NCBI RefSeq assembly: GCF_023502205.1
Contig: NZ_JAMFLG010000006.1
Location: 1-64,000, forward strand
Direction of reading: 5' to 3'
Source of the DNA: Aquiflexum sp. TKW24L
Lineage (GTDB): Bacteria > Bacteroidota > Bacteroidia > Cytophagales > Cyclobacteriaceae
DNA length: 64,000 nucleotides
Notes under the pieces: model-generated
Told to the model about the DNA's origin: nothing
Seen by the model: only the letters and a program-made list of their open reading frames with translations
Database searches by the model: none
Shown here: positions 9,458 to 17,637 of the stretch, one piece after another
Position numbering within the stretch: position 1 is the first letter of the stretch
Layout: each line of letters starts with the position of its first letter
Position numbers and translations under genes: made by a program

Positions 9458-10060
9458 ATGAGACGGTTATCAATTCTAATTCTGGTCTTTATCAATTTTT
9501 CCTGCATCAGGGATAATAATCCAGTGATAACCGAAGAAGTTATTGAAAAACCGGGAGAGGAAAGGAAGCGTGGGGTTTGTGACTTTGACCTTTCTGATAA
9601 AGAAGGGGAGTTCTCTTTTTTGAGAACTTGGGAGTTGGCCGGATTTCAAAACTTGAAGGATGGAAAATTGGATCATCTTATCTGCCTTGCGAGAGTTGCC
9701 GACTTTGCACTAAATGGAGAGGATTGGGATAACTTATATAAAGTCACTCTGACATTCACTGAAATCCCTTCTAAGTTTGAAAGTTGTCAATCAGATTTTA
9801 CTTTTGAAGCCATCAGTTTTGGGAAGAAATTCACGGGATGTTACATTGAAAACGAGGGAAACATTTCTTTTCATGTTCCTGATAATGGGATTGAACTTTT
9901 ACCCAATCCGGCAAGAAATACTTTGCCCATAGTACAATTTGATTATGATTTTTTAGAATACCTCAAAGAAGCAAAAGTATATCAGATCGAAAAGAACAAG
10001 CTTTACATTTACGGGAAAGCCGGTGATTATAGGATGACTTTTGTGGCTTTGGAAGATTAA
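9458..10060 (+). CDS. Hypothetical lipoprotein
   Basis: 200 residues with a short lipoprotein signal (MRRLSILILVFINFSC, lipobox Cys at residue 16). The segment 'FSFLRTWELAGFQN' (about residues 47-60) and the final strand 'LYIYGKAGDYRMTFVAL' recall the META/HslJ beta-fold, but the similarity is weak and no function is assigned. Three further Cys in the mature part (positions about 41, 75, 108) could form disulfides. Its stop codon overlaps the stop of the convergent K+ channel gene by two bases. Confidence 0.7.
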   Translation: MRRLSILILVFINFSCIRDNNPVITEEVIEKPGEERKRGVCDFDLSDKEGEFSFLRTWELAGFQNLKDGKLDHLICLARVADFALNGEDWDNLYKVTLTFTEIPSKFESCQSDFTFEAISFGKKFTGCYIENEGNISFHVPDNGIELLPNPARNTLPIVQFDYDFLEYLKEAKVYQIEKNKLYIYGKAGDYRMTFVALED

Positions 10061-10875
10061 TTCCCCTTCAATAATTCCCCGCACACTTTACAATAATTCG
10101 CATCCAATTCATTCCAGTTATTGCAGTCCTGACATTTTTTCTTTTTCCCGTCTGCTTGGTCTCTTTTGGCTTGGGTCAGTTCAGAACTTACAATCCCCGT
10201 CGGTACAGCGATAATCGCATAACCCAACAACATGATCACTGCTGAGATGAATTTACCCAATGCTGTAACAGGAGTAATGTCTCCATAACCGACTGTGGTC
10301 AATGTCACAATCGCCCAATACATGGACATCGGAATACTCGTAAATCCACTTGTGGGTCCCTCCACAATAAACATCACAGTTCCTGCGATCAATACTATCG
10401 TCAAAACAGAACCAACAAAAAGTTGGATTTTTGTCCTGCTGCTTCTAAGTGCACTTTTTAGGGTTTCTGCTTCTTTGACATAGCGGCCAAGTTTCAGGAT
10501 CCGGACAACCCGCAACAACCTCAACCCGCGGATGACGACCAAAAATTGGGTATTCAACAGAAACAAACTGAGGTAACTCGGGATAATGGCCAAAAGGTCT
10601 ACGACTCCATAAAAACTGGTGACGTATCCCCACTTTCTACTGCTTAGCCAAAGCCTAAGGGCATATTCCATCGTGAAAAGAATTGTAAAAATCCATTCCA
10701 AAATATACAACTCATTGTGGTATTGTCTGTTGATCGATGGCTCCGAATCCAAGATGACTACTGTCACACTTGCTAAAATCAAGATCAAAACAGTCAGGTC
10801 AAAATTACGGGATGCTCTATCGTTGTGTTCAAAAACGATATGTGCCAAGCGGGCTTTGGAAGGAAAAATTGACAT
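10057..10875 (-). CDS. Voltage-gated potassium channel with C-terminal zinc ribbon
   Basis: About 272 residues from the ATG at 10875 (MSIFPSKARL); an upstream in-frame ATG at 10947 would add residues encoded across the hairpin repeat and is less likely. There are six membrane segments. The S4 sensor is visible as 'VVIRGLRLLRVVRILKLGR' with regularly spaced Arg, and the selectivity filter is TVGYGD in 'AIVTLTTVGYGDITPVTALG'. After S6 a short linker leads to a two-knuckle zinc ribbon, CQDCNNWNELDANYCKVCG, reading C-x2-C … C-x2-C. The family conducts K+ across the inner membrane. The ribbon is an added soluble domain of unknown role. Confidence 0.9.
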   Translation of the reverse strand: MSIFPSKARLAHIVFEHNDRASRNFDLTVLILILASVTVVILDSEPSINRQYHNELYILEWIFTILFTMEYALRLWLSSRKWGYVTSFYGVVDLLAIIPSYLSLFLLNTQFLVVIRGLRLLRVVRILKLGRYVKEAETLKSALRSSRTKIQLFVGSVLTIVLIAGTVMFIVEGPTSGFTSIPMSMYWAIVTLTTVGYGDITPVTALGKFISAVIMLLGYAIIAVPTGIVSSELTQAKRDQADGKKKKCQDCNNWNELDANYCKVCGELLKGN

Positions 10876-10931
10876 GGGGATTGGTTTATCCGAATTTAGT
10901 CTGATGGTGGTAGAAATCCAAAAAATAATTA

Positions 10932-10960
10932 CCCTCCAAGGGTTCAAAACCCTTGGAGGG
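10932..10960. repeat. Hairpin repeat, copy 1
   Basis: CCCTCCAAGGGTT … AACCCTTGGAGGG, a near-perfect inverted repeat, placed 7 bp after the stop of the truncated DUF4221 gene. The same element recurs at 25118, 26359, 27578 and 28782. The loop here is CAA rather than the TCG of most other copies. Confidence 0.9.
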
Positions 10961-10967
10961 TTGCTGG

Positions 10968-11553
10968 TTAGTTGATTCCCAGCCTCAGAAAAGCAAGCTC
11001 ATCATCGACATTTTCATAGATCCAGATTTTGCCGTCTTTGACGAAATGCTTTGCGGGGCTGCTTTGTAGTTCTTTGACAAAGGTTTCTCCCAAGACTTTG
11101 AAGTCCTGATCCAAAATCGTCAGGTAGACTTTACTTTTGGCTTTTTCTTCTTCATCCTGAAGATTCTCTTTAGGCAAGGCTTCAAATGAGAACCTATAGT
11201 ATCGTTGGTTTTTGCTGTCCCAAACTGGAGATCTAAAATTGATTTCCTGACTGATTTCATTCATTGCATTGTTAAAATCCTTTTCGGATTCCACCTCCGT
11301 AATGTATTTTCCTGTTTTGCCGCTTTTGGTAAGCTTGTTTTCATAATTCACCTGATACAAGGAATCCTTTGCCATATCATAGACAATGATGGTATTGAAG
11401 GCCGAATTGGAAATTATCAGTTTGCCTTCGACCTCGGTGATGAATTGGTCTTGGGCGGAAATCATAGTCATTTGATTTGATTGGAGCGTAACAGAGTAGT
11501 CCGCTAATTTTTCAAAACCCGGAAGTTCATGTTTTTTTAAGGTTTTATTTTAG
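10968..11553 (-). pseudogene. 5'-truncated DUF4221-type propeller lipoprotein
   Basis: The 3' half of a gene homologous to those at 25153-29964. The frame is open from about 11553; the first ATG inside is at 11471, but homology extends upstream of it: the conceptual stretch 'NKTLKKHELPGFEKLADYSV' aligns with 'SKTIKKMTLPGEAELPEYTV' of the 25153 paralogue. A TAA lies directly upstream of that stretch. The C-terminal signature is kept (FVKDGKIWIYENVDDELAFL). Signal peptide, lipobox and first ~200 residues are missing, so no secreted protein is expected. It follows precursor P1 in the same position that intact propeller genes hold behind P3 and P4. Confidence 0.85.
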
Positions 11554-11834
11554 GTTTTTTTTCATGAAATAACATATTTAAGTTAATTTTCTATAAGGTA
11601 TATTCGTCCTTGAAATTTTAATAGCCTCCTATCCTCCTTCTGTCTGTCAATACCAAAAATGATCCCAAAATCAAGACCAGCTGTACCTAGGTTTTATTGA
11701 AAATTGGAAAAAAAACCAATCTTATGTTCTATAATCTTTCGAAAAAGAAAATAACAAATGAGAAAGGAATTTAAGATGGCCATACCTAAAATAGACATAA
11801 ATATGGCCAAAAAAATTAATAATCACTCCATGTT
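11554..11834. other. Gap between P1 and the truncated lipoprotein gene
   Basis: 281 AT-rich bases where the 5' half of the propeller gene would be expected. I find no recognisable coding remnant on either strand, and no terminator hairpin of the kind seen after P2, P3 and P4. The loss of the lipoprotein 5' end probably removed both. Confidence 0.6.
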
Positions 11835-12062
11835 TTATTGTAAAACACAACCACCACTTCCTCCACACCTATTTAAAGTAAAACTTATCGCAGCATTCAT
11901 ACTGGGAAAATACCCTGCATTAGGATTGAATGTGTCGTTACCACTAATACATTTACAATAATAAACGCTCCACCCATACCCACCTGTAATCTTCTTCATC
12001 TGACTTCTTTGAAGCACTTCATCTGAAGTGAGCCTCAGCATTTCTAAACTTAACTTTTTCAT
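11835..12062 (-). CDS. GG-leader peptide precursor P1
   Basis: 75 residues. The leader MKKLSLEMLRLTSDEVL… ends in the double-Gly site MKKITGG at residues 27-28, the type recognised by C39-peptidase exporters and matching the Bacteroidota GG-leader precursor class (TIGR04149-like). The 47-residue core has four Cys: a C-K-C pair followed by S-G, then a C-x5-C pair at the end (…NRCGGSGGC). This would suit two disulfides. The exporter and oxidase are encoded upstream (17638-19845 and 23196-24767). It carries the shared upstream element at 12104-12145. The mature activity is unknown; a bacteriocin or signalling peptide is an inference. Confidence 0.85.
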   Translation of the reverse strand: MKKLSLEMLRLTSDEVLQRSQMKKITGGYGWSVYYCKCISGNDTFNPNAGYFPSMNAAISFTLNRCGGSGGCVLQ

Positions 12063-12103
12063 GTTTTTTAAATTTATAAGTTATTTATAACTCCAGACAT
12101 TTA

Positions 12104-12145
12104 GGTCAGCTAGAGCTTCCGACCATTCATCGCGATAGAATATTT
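12104..12145 (-). promoter_or_regulatory. Conserved leader element of P1 (hairpin plus TCGCGA box)
   Basis: On the minus strand: TCGCGA (12130-12135) within ATTCTATCGCGATGAAT, then GGTCGG paired with CTGACC (12104-12124) with a G-U pair at stem position 5. It lies 42 bp before the P1 start. The same element precedes P2, P3 and P4 with compensatory stem changes, suggesting a conserved RNA structure or operator. Confidence 0.75.
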
Positions 12146-12308
12146 TGAAAACCATGAAATTGAATCAATCAATAAGAGATCATGAAGTGTCTTTCTTCAG
12201 ATTGATATGTAATGTCGATACCTTTTCTGGACTTGATTTATCAGTATGGAGTAATTCAACTAAGGTACTTCGGCAGAGTCCAGAAATACAGCACTCTAAG
12301 TTCTTTTT

Positions 12309-12400
12309 TTAAAAATCATTTGGAGTGTCATCACTCTTGGACAAAAATCCAAAAAAGAGCTTCATTCGCTTCTTTAAAAAAAAATATTTTTCTTTTCCTT
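12309..12400 (-). pseudogene. 3' fragment of the HTH regulator gene
   Basis: In the minus frame this encodes a copy of the last ~26 residues of the HTH protein at 14224-14481 (…KKRMKLFFGFL-KSDDTP-DF then stop), followed upstream by an in-frame stop and unrelated sequence. The flanking ~200 bp down to the P1 leader also duplicates the region between the HTH gene and P2. It marks the boundary of a segmental duplication that created a precursor cassette. Confidence 0.85.
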
Positions 12401-12559
12401 ATTGAATCAGAAATGTCCCTATTCTCGGAAGGATAATCAGCTTGGCAATTTACCCAGCGGTCAGTATAGTCGTGTTGATTGGAAAAAGGGGAATGCTTTA
12501 AACTTATAAATAAAAAGAATGGAAAGTTCAAAAATTAACACAATTAGTTCTAGGTAACC
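12401..12559. other. Gap upstream of the HTH fragment
   Basis: About 160 AT-rich bases between the HTH fragment and the stop of the disrupted propeller gene. Apart from the duplication edge I see no gene, hairpin or repeat. Confidence 0.5.
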
Positions 12560-13687
12560 TCATTTAAGCTTCACAATCCCGATTATAGGATTACTCTCTT
12601 CTGTTTTAGAGTTTTCATATTTTACCTCTTTGACAAAGTAGAATATGTCTTTTGACAAATCAAGAGGCCTTAACAAAACCTTTTCTCCATCACTGTCTCT
12701 AATTCCGCCTTTTAAATTATATCCTACTTTTTTTTTCCTGTCGAACAAAAACAACATTATTTGATTTTCATTTTCATATTCGCAAAACAAATATGATTTT
12801 GAGTTTACAATGTTGTATACATTAGTAATTTTGAATCCCTCACTATTCAAAGATTGAGGTTTTTCAAATTTTAATTTTATATGGGGTATCAATTCCTTAC
12901 CATTAATTTTATACAATGTATCCCGTATCAAATTTTCAGGAGTTAGGACAGGCTTATATAAAAAATTATCTTTTTCTACTACAGATATGTAATGTTTAAA
13001 AGGATAACCGGAAATGATTCTTTCCGGGAGAACTACGTTTCTGATTTGAAGACTATCAACAATTTTTAAATCACTATCCAATTCAAAAAGATTAGTCTGG
13101 TTCGCGAAACCATTAAATACCTTTGTCCCTAATGTCTCAGAAATTATGATTGGCCTATTATTTAAGATACTGATATATTGTAGAAGTATAGGAAATTTTT
13201 TTTCTTTAATAAATTGTAGATTAGAATTATAAACTTGAAGTTTCCTTTCTGATGCAACATAAATCAAACCGGATGAATGGTCAATAGCCACAGAATAAAT
13301 AATACCATATTCCCCAGGTCCATCACCACTTTTTCCAAGAATATTTAAAAAATTTCCCTTTATGTTAAAAACGGAAATCTTATAGGAGTCATGAATAAAT
13401 AGTTGGTCTTCTAGTTATTGAACATCTAAAACATAACCTAAAAGCCCATTTTTTATGGTTTCCAAAGGAATAAATTCTATCGATTCTGCTATTTCCGGTA
13501 AAAACAATTCAGAACTTACGTTGTTAGAAACATGTATGGTTTCCAATTTAGGATTAGATTCTTTTTTGCCTCGGTCACAACTTAAAATAACAATAATTAA
13601 TATAAGAATAAGAAAAATTCGTTTCTGAAAAAGATGATTTATGGTCATAGGAAAAGAGAGATTTAATCTAATAATATTTAAAAACAT
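12560..13687 (-). pseudogene. 6-bladed propeller lipoprotein with one nonsense codon
   Basis: Two in-frame halves (13687-13415 and 13414-12560) are separated only by a TAA at 13415-13417. Across the stop the protein aligns with the paralogue at 21716-22795: 'GYVLDVQ*LEDQLFIHD' against 'GHIFEVKLHRNRLLISD', so TAA stands where the paralogue has Leu, consistent with TTA to TAA. It has a signal peptide and lipobox (ILIIVILSC) and the G-x-G-P-G-E-Y propeller motif (KSGDGPGEY), as in BF3164-like 6-bladed propellers (PF17170 class). The likely original start is the ATG at 13648 (MTINHLFQ) or 13687. It lies behind precursor P2 and a terminator hairpin. A sequencing error is possible. Confidence 0.85.
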
Positions 13688-13723
13688 TAAGGAACTGATT
13701 GATCAGATTGATTTCTAAAAATT

Positions 13724-13753
13724 AAATGGGGCATAGAAAATAATGCCCCATTT
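13724..13753 (-). terminator. Terminator hairpin between P2 and its propeller gene
   Basis: AAATGGGGCAT (13724-13734) and ATGCCCCATTT (13743-13753) form an 11-bp stem with an 8-nt loop. On the minus strand it is followed by AATTTTTAG. It should stop most transcripts after P2 and lower expression of the lipoprotein gene; it is T-flanked on both sides and so could act both ways. Confidence 0.8.
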
Positions 13754-13761
13754 TTTTCATC

Positions 13762-13977
13762 TTACGGTTGAGGAGCAGGACGACAAGTTGATCCAGCTCC
13801 ACCCGAACAATGAGTTGCTGCTGTTGGATCACCATCAGTCCAAACAGTGAACCAAGGCCCATCGTTTCCGCATCTACAATGCCATGTAGAGGTTCCTCCA
13901 ACGATATGTTTCATCTGATTTCTTTGAAGCACTTCATCAGAAGTGAGCCTCAGCATTTCTAAACTTAACTTTTTCAT
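13762..13977 (-). CDS. GG-leader peptide precursor P2
   Basis: 71 residues from the ATG at 13977 (an earlier in-frame ATG at 14070 lies in the leader element and is rejected). The leader is nearly identical to P1 but ends MKHIVGG at residues 27-28. The 43-residue core starts T-S-T-W-H-C-R-C-G, then has two more Cys spaced C-x6-C near the end (HCSGGAGSTC), giving four Cys in the same C-x-C … C … C layout as P1. Three acidic residues and several Trp are present. It is the first precursor after the HTH gene, carries the conserved leader element (14019-14060) and is followed by a terminator. Bacteriocin-like function is an inference. Confidence 0.87.
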   Translation of the reverse strand: MKKLSLEMLRLTSDEVLQRNQMKHIVGGTSTWHCRCGNDGPWFTVWTDGDPTAATHCSGGAGSTCRPAPQP

Positions 13978-14018
13978 GTTTTTAAAATTTATAAGTTTTT
14001 TGAAACTCCTGACATTAA

Positions 14019-14060
14019 GGTCACCAAGAGAATGTGACCATTCATCGCGACAGAATATTT
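14019..14060 (-). promoter_or_regulatory. Conserved leader element of P2
   Basis: GGTCAC and GTGACC form a 6-bp stem (14019-14039) next to TCGCGA (14045-14050), 42 bp before the P2 start. Stem position 6 is C-G here against G-C in P1 and P4, a compensatory change. Confidence 0.75.
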
Positions 14061-14223
14061 TGATAACCATGAAATTGAATCAATCAATTAGGGATCATGG
14101 TGTGGTTCTCTTTAGATTTTAATGTAATCTCGATACCGTCTCTTGACAAGATTTATCAGAATGGATTAATTCAACTAAGGTACTTTGGCAGAGTCCAGAA
14201 ATACAGCACTCTAAGTTCTTTTT

Positions 14224-14481
14224 TTAAAAATCTTTTGGGGTGTCATCACTCTTGGGCAAAAAACCAAAAAAGAGCTTCATTCTCTTCTTGTAAAAATAGG
14301 TTTGCCTCTTTTTATCATATTCAATCTCCGTTCCCAATTCCTTAAGAACATTCAACTCCTGCATCATCAAACTCCGGCTTATCCCAAGTTTATCCGCAAA
14401 TTCCTTAGCTGTTCCAGTGGCTTTCATACTAATCATCTGATCCATCTGTTCCAACCGCTCGATATATTTGTGTATAGCCAT
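14224..14481 (-). CDS. Small HTH DNA-binding regulator
   Basis: 85 residues. Residues about 18-60 form a winged-helix HTH (ATGTAKEFADKLGISRSLMMQELNVLKELG), resembling HTH_11/DeoR-type N-terminal domains. The tail is basic (KKRQTYFYKKRMK) and there is no effector domain. It is co-oriented with the secretion genes, directly upstream of P2, so a local regulator of the precursor genes is plausible; the shared TCGCGA/hairpin element is its obvious candidate target. Its last 26 codons are duplicated at 12309-12400. Small single-domain HTH proteins of this sort are common in such Bacteroidota peptide clusters, but none that I know has been studied. Confidence 0.75.
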   Translation of the reverse strand: MAIHKYIERLEQMDQMISMKATGTAKEFADKLGISRSLMMQELNVLKELGTEIEYDKKRQTYFYKKRMKLFFGFLPKSDDTPKDF

Positions 14482-14594
14482 ATCAAGTAAATAATCTTTA
14501 AAAATAACCTAAGAAACCATAAATTGAATTAATCCTCATATGAATACTCGTCATAGAAAAAGGCTGATTTCCATCAGATTTTCTCCTGCCTATT

Positions 14595-16238
14595 TCAAGT
14601 ATTCTTTTCAGGCAACCTTAAAATCAATACACCGCTATATCCCATAAACCTGATCGCTTCTTCCAGATAAACCAGGATTTGCTGTTCCCCAGTATTTTCA
14701 AAAAATGAATTCATTTCTTTAAAGACCTGAAAAATAGGAAGGAAATCATCTTTGGAAAGAAGCGACAAAAGATAAGCTTCAATAGGTCCTAGCAGGTATT
14801 CGATTATTTCTCCATGATGCTTATCAAACAGTAATAAGGTTTGGTAGTAATGTGGTGGAATCAGGAGATTATTTTCAAAACTATTCCCTTTGACACGGGT
14901 AAACAATACATGGTTTTGTGCCCAATCCCATTCTGATTCTATGGTATTGCAGAATGGAGATAGCCTTAATTCCGCACTTTCTAGGAAATTGTTTTCTTGG
15001 AATACCAGATTTGCCCCGTCAATGCACTTAGCTTCATTTTCCCAAATAATCTCATCTGAGGGCAATGATTGGATTAACCTCATTTTCTCTTTTTCAAACC
15101 CAAATACATCATCAAGACAGGCAACAAAGTTGGAATCAATCAATTCCTTAACCAAAAATTCTTTATACTGAAAAATTGTGAACCCACTAATATCCACAGA
15201 GATTGCTGCCTTTTCACATGTAGACATTATGATTTGCTCAGTTCTGTAAAACCTTTCACCCTCAGATTTTGCCAAATATTTCTCTTTTAAACTTGCACCT
15301 TCTGTATGAGGTTTCTCTGAAAGACCGGAATTGTCGCTTTCAACGAAATCGCTCCCTTGGGATTCAAAGAGTCTGAGGATTCTATAATAATATTCAGGAT
15401 ACTCGATCCTCAGTCTATTTGCCAGTTGGTCACAAACCCATCCGTTTTTCTTATAGTCCCCCAAAGCATGCATAAATGAAATGTCATTGGGCAAATAGTG
15501 AAAATTGGCAAAGGCTTCGAAAAAAGAAGGATCGTAAACAGTATCTAGCAGGTAATTTACCTCCACATTCCTATCACTGCTTAGGCAATGAAAGATATAC
15601 TGCTCTACCACTGCATTGAAATTGACCATTTGGGAAGGGGTCAATTGGTTGATTTTTTCCTTGTTTTCTTTAACAAAGTCAAGAACAAACTTGTAATAAG
15701 CTGAAAAAAAACGGTAATCATTTCCTCCCAAAATTCCGGCATTACTTGCCTGAATGGGTATTAGGCTTTCAATCTGTCTTTTTATGGGAATCGGGACAAA
15801 GTCAAAGGAGTTATTAACCAAATTGACAAGTTCTTTGTAGTAGTCAAAATCCTGTTCAATATTTTGGGCAATTAAACCACCTGATAAAACATGTTTAGGA
15901 AAAGGTTTAAAAATAAAAACATCACCGTCAACATTTAGAAACGGTTCATCATGGAGGGTATAAGAATATATTTTTTTCATTACCCACAGTTGTGGGCTGC
16001 AATCAAAATCCAAGTCATCCAATTCTACCCTGACATTCTTATAGGGCAATTTGAGCTTATCTACCAAAAGTTCTTTTCCCTTCGAATCCGTTATCAATTC
16101 TACTTCGGTATAAAATTTAGTCAACTGAAGGCTACTAAGTGCCCAGCTCATGAGATGATATTTTGCACTGCACCAACCAAATGGTGATTCCAAAGGATTC
16201 TTCCCACTGTCAATCCAGAAAGTCTGTACAAATTTCAT
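14595..16238 (-). CDS. DUF6734-like putative glycosyltransferase with extra C-terminal domain
   Basis: About 547 residues from the ATG at 16238 (MKFVQTFWIDSG); the frame opens earlier at 16283. Residues 1-~290 resemble the DUF6734 family seen in Bacteroidota peptide clusters: 'YHLMSWALSSLQLTKFYTEVELITD' followed by 'EPFLNVDGDVFIFKPFP', where D104-G-D106 looks like the DxD metal/nucleotide-sugar site of GT-A enzymes. Residues ~300-547 form a second region I do not recognise (it includes an aromatic segment ESEWDWAQNHVLF). No signal peptide, so cytoplasmic. It sits directly after the HlyD gene (93 bp). A role in modifying the precursors is an inference from context and the DxD motif. Confidence 0.65.
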   Translation of the reverse strand: MKFVQTFWIDSGKNPLESPFGWCSAKYHLMSWALSSLQLTKFYTEVELITDSKGKELLVDKLKLPYKNVRVELDDLDFDCSPQLWVMKKIYSYTLHDEPFLNVDGDVFIFKPFPKHVLSGGLIAQNIEQDFDYYKELVNLVNNSFDFVPIPIKRQIESLIPIQASNAGILGGNDYRFFSAYYKFVLDFVKENKEKINQLTPSQMVNFNAVVEQYIFHCLSSDRNVEVNYLLDTVYDPSFFEAFANFHYLPNDISFMHALGDYKKNGWVCDQLANRLRIEYPEYYYRILRLFESQGSDFVESDNSGLSEKPHTEGASLKEKYLAKSEGERFYRTEQIIMSTCEKAAISVDISGFTIFQYKEFLVKELIDSNFVACLDDVFGFEKEKMRLIQSLPSDEIIWENEAKCIDGANLVFQENNFLESAELRLSPFCNTIESEWDWAQNHVLFTRVKGNSFENNLLIPPHYYQTLLLFDKHHGEIIEYLLGPIEAYLLSLLSKDDFLPIFQVFKEMNSFFENTGEQQILVYLEEAIRFMGYSGVLILRLPEKNT

Positions 16239-16330
16239 CTGATTAAATTTTATTTTATAATGGACAGATGGAACCTCGCACAATTGCCATTACTATTTTT
16301 CGTAATGTTATTGTAGCGCTCGGTTTCATA

Positions 16331-17635
16331 TCAATACACGATCAATGACCTAAACTTGAAAAAAAGCCTTTCGGCAACACTCAATTCCTCTGTGATGATT
16401 TCTGCATTTCCCAAGAGCTCCTGGTCAAATGGGATTTCTCTTTTGTAGGAAGTCATCGTACCCTTTGGCAGGTTTGCATAAACCAAATAATTGAATTCAT
16501 CATCAGGGGAAATAGAGATGTTTGTAATTTTTCCCGTCAAAGCCCCGAATTGCTGAAATGGATAATTGTCCAGCTTTATCAAGACGCGCTGCCCCACTTG
16601 TACCTTACCCGCATTTTGGGCAGGTATTTTCATCGAAGCCAAAAATTCGGTTTTGTTTTCCGGAAGAACAGTAAAGACGAGTTCATCCGAATTGACCTGT
16701 TGGTTGGTTCCCCAGATTCTCTGAAAGCTAACAATGCCATCTATGGAGGATGTCATAAGATAGGCATATTCCCAGTCTCTCACGGCGCGTTTAAGGCTAT
16801 GGTAGGATTGTACCATATTTTTAAGTGTACGTGTTTCCTCTTCCTGCTTTTCGATTGCGGTGGTTCGCCGGGTTTGGTTGGCCATACTGAGTGCTTCCTG
16901 CATTTGGGATATCGCAATGACCATGTTATTGACCTGCTCTTGCATCTGTAGGTATTCTATCTCCTTGGATTCAAAGTCTTTGTCAGCAATAATCCCATCT
17001 TTGTGTAGTCCTCTGTTACGCTCATAGTCAATCTCTACAAGCCTAAGCCTTCGTTCCAATAATTCCTTTTGAGAGATCTGACTTTTGATCCTGTTATTGA
17101 TTTCTATTAAGGATATCTGATTGCCTTCCAACTGACCTTTGTGTGGTTGCAGCTCCTTCAGCAACCAATATTCCATATATGCCCTTTCAAATTCCAGATA
17201 GGCAATTTCAACTTCCCCAAAAACAAGGTCTGAAAGAGAATCTATCGGAAAAAAATAATCATTGTCTTTCCCAAAAGGAGTGGATTCTATAGTTCTCTTA
17301 AGAATCAACAAATCATCCAATTTTGCGGTGCTTTTCAATCCGGCCAATGGCTGACCGGCTTGGATTTGTTGCCTATTCCCTACAAATAACTTTTCAATTT
17401 GGCCAGATACCCTTGCTTCTACCCGCTCAATGGGTTCCATTGTAGTCACCAATACCTTTGCCTGTACATAATCCGGATACTTGATCAAAAATGACAAAAA
17501 AAGAACCAGACAAATAAGGATAAATACAATGGTAATTCCCCAGCGGACCAGCCAGGTAGGAGGTGTAGCAATGATCTCTTGGACTTCCTCTGACCTTAGA
17601 TGCAGGTTATCGGTGGGGTTGGATATTTCCGGCAT
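16331..17635 (-). CDS. HlyD-family membrane fusion protein
   Basis: 434 residues; the periplasmic adaptor of a type-I-like peptide exporter. One N-terminal membrane helix (WLVRWGITIVFILICLVLFL, about residues 28-47) is followed by a biotinyl-lipoyl-like half ('VEARVSGQIEKLFVGNRQQIQAGQPLAGL'), a long helical hairpin (about 130-290) and a C-terminal barrel ('VQVGQRVLIKLDNYPFQQFGALTGKI'). The start at 17635 lies 2 bp after the stop of the ABC transporter gene, so the two are certainly co-transcribed and act together. An outer-membrane TolC-type partner is not encoded in this window. Confidence 0.92.
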   Translation of the reverse strand: MPEISNPTDNLHLRSEEVQEIIATPPTWLVRWGITIVFILICLVLFLSFLIKYPDYVQAKVLVTTMEPIERVEARVSGQIEKLFVGNRQQIQAGQPLAGLKSTAKLDDLLILKRTIESTPFGKDNDYFFPIDSLSDLVFGEVEIAYLEFERAYMEYWLLKELQPHKGQLEGNQISLIEINNRIKSQISQKELLERRLRLVEIDYERNRGLHKDGIIADKDFESKEIEYLQMQEQVNNMVIAISQMQEALSMANQTRRTTAIEKQEEETRTLKNMVQSYHSLKRAVRDWEYAYLMTSSIDGIVSFQRIWGTNQQVNSDELVFTVLPENKTEFLASMKIPAQNAGKVQVGQRVLIKLDNYPFQQFGALTGKITNISISPDDEFNYLVYANLPKGTMTSYKREIPFDQELLGNAEIITEELSVAERLFFKFRSLIVY

Positions 17636-17637
17636 GG

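Noticed and set aside
10968-11471. Intact short gene starting at ATG 11471
   Set aside because: Homology to full-length paralogues continues upstream of that ATG and the signal peptide is absent, so it is a truncated copy.
11758-11961. Small plus-strand open frame overlapping P1
   Set aside because: It is antisense to the precursor core, has no recognisable features and no counterpart in the other cassettes.
13415-13417. Programmed readthrough or selenocysteine at the in-frame stop
   Set aside because: The codon is TAA, not TGA, there is no visible recoding element, and the paralogue has Leu; a simple nonsense mutation is more economical.
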